Source of the DNA: Chloroflexota bacterium
Lineage (GTDB): Bacteria; Chloroflexota; Anaerolineae; Promineifilales; Promineifilaceae
Assembly: GCA_024640485.1 (NCBI GenBank)
Contig: JAHEEY010000283.1
Location: forward strand, 1 to 6,373
Length of the DNA stretch: 6,373 nt
Direction: 5' to 3'
Shown piece by piece: positions 6,141 through 6,373 of the stretch; the stretch's first letter is position 1, and each line of letters opens with the position of its first letter. The notes beneath the pieces were generated by a model. It was not told the DNA's origin and made no database searches. It saw only the letters and a program-made list of their open reading frames with translations. Position numbers and translations under genes: made by a program.

Positions 6141-6373
6141 ATGGCCCGCTACCAAATTCCCCAAGACCCCCGCCGACCCAATCCTGGCCCTGCTGCTGGC
6201 GCTGACGTCCAGCCGAAAGCGCCGATACCGTGGCGATGGCTGGGTTTAGGGGTGTTGGTGACCATTATTGGAATCGCAGCCTCCATCGGCCTCCTCAATG
6301 CCTTTCTGGTCCGGGAACCGCTGCCGGTGACGCCGATAAATCCTACCGTTCTTGTATTGACCGCGCCGGCCAG
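6141..6373 (+). CDS. Single-pass membrane-anchored protein of unknown function (N-terminal part only)
   Basis: An open frame runs from ATG 6141 to the right edge (77 codons). An in-frame TAA at 6132-6134 excludes an earlier start. The product begins with a basic, proline-rich cytoplasmic tail (MARYQIPQDPRRPNPG...), then a hydrophobic segment at about 33-57 (WLGLGVLVTIIGIAASIG core). A proline-rich extracytoplasmic stretch follows (VREPLPVTPINPTVLVLTAP) and continues past the edge. Positive charge before the segment predicts N-in, C-out topology, so this is a signal anchor and not a cleaved signal. The layout resembles Chloroflexota proteins in which a TM anchor and Pro/Thr linker carry an SH3-like or LysM domain, but that is a remembered resemblance and the diagnostic part is missing. 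The ribosome-binding site is weak (GAGA about 10 nt upstream). Coding status is likely; function is unknown. Confidence 0.65.
   Translation, partial: MARYQIPQDPRRPNPGPAAGADVQPKAPIPWRWLGLGVLVTIIGIAASIGLLNAFLVREPLPVTPINPTVLVLTAPA

Noticed and set aside
1..6373. CRISPR array, tRNA/rRNA genes, insertion sequences, toxin-antitoxin or defence genes
   Set aside because: No regularly spaced repeats, tRNA-like cloverleaf, conserved rRNA stretch, transposase motif or terminal inverted repeats with target duplication were seen on either strand.

Overview
The window carries part of an oligopeptide/dipeptide-type ABC transporter operon on the minus strand, a complete PHP-domain family X DNA polymerase gene (polX) on the plus strand, and the first 77 codons of a membrane-anchored protein at the right edge. 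The organism is a bacterium of middling G+C. The lipoprotein with a Pro/Ala/Thr-Glu tether, the style of the cysteine-containing loops in the transporter and the PolX with a full PHP domain suggest Chloroflexota (Anaerolineae-like). That placement rests on remembered family resemblance, not on a database search.

Layout, in transcription order. A divergent intergenic region (3931-4260) holds a good sigma-70-type promoter facing left (TTGACA, 16 bp, extended-10 TATATT) and a perfect TATAAT facing right. Leftward: about 185 nt of potentially structured leader, then a 573-residue lipoprotein substrate-binding protein (2209-3930), a 60-nt near-perfect stem-loop (2091-2150), the DppB-type permease (950-2068), a 146-bp gap, and the DppC-type permease (1-803, C-terminus beyond the left edge). 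ATPase genes probably follow to the left, but that is inference. Rightward: polX, whose best start (ATG 4261) lies right where transcription from the TATAAT should begin, so its mRNA may be leaderless. A 152-bp gap follows, then the truncated one-TM protein at 6141.

The most notable observation is that the substrate-binding protein is circularly permuted relative to the normal SBP_bac_5 fold. The block that normally forms the N-terminus of the mature protein, including the family signature ending in LREGVTFHDG, is at the extreme C-terminus (about residues 453-573). The lipobox and tether lead straight into what is normally the middle of the fold. The reading frame is continuous and the gene has its own strong ribosome-binding site, so this does not look like a broken gene. 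The protein also has eight non-lipid cysteines falling into four local pairs, and both permeases have extra cysteine-bearing or enlarged loops on the side facing the binding protein. Together these suggest a co-adapted, disulfide-stabilised variant of the peptide transporter. PolX looks ordinary and intact, with all polymerase and PHP metal ligands present.
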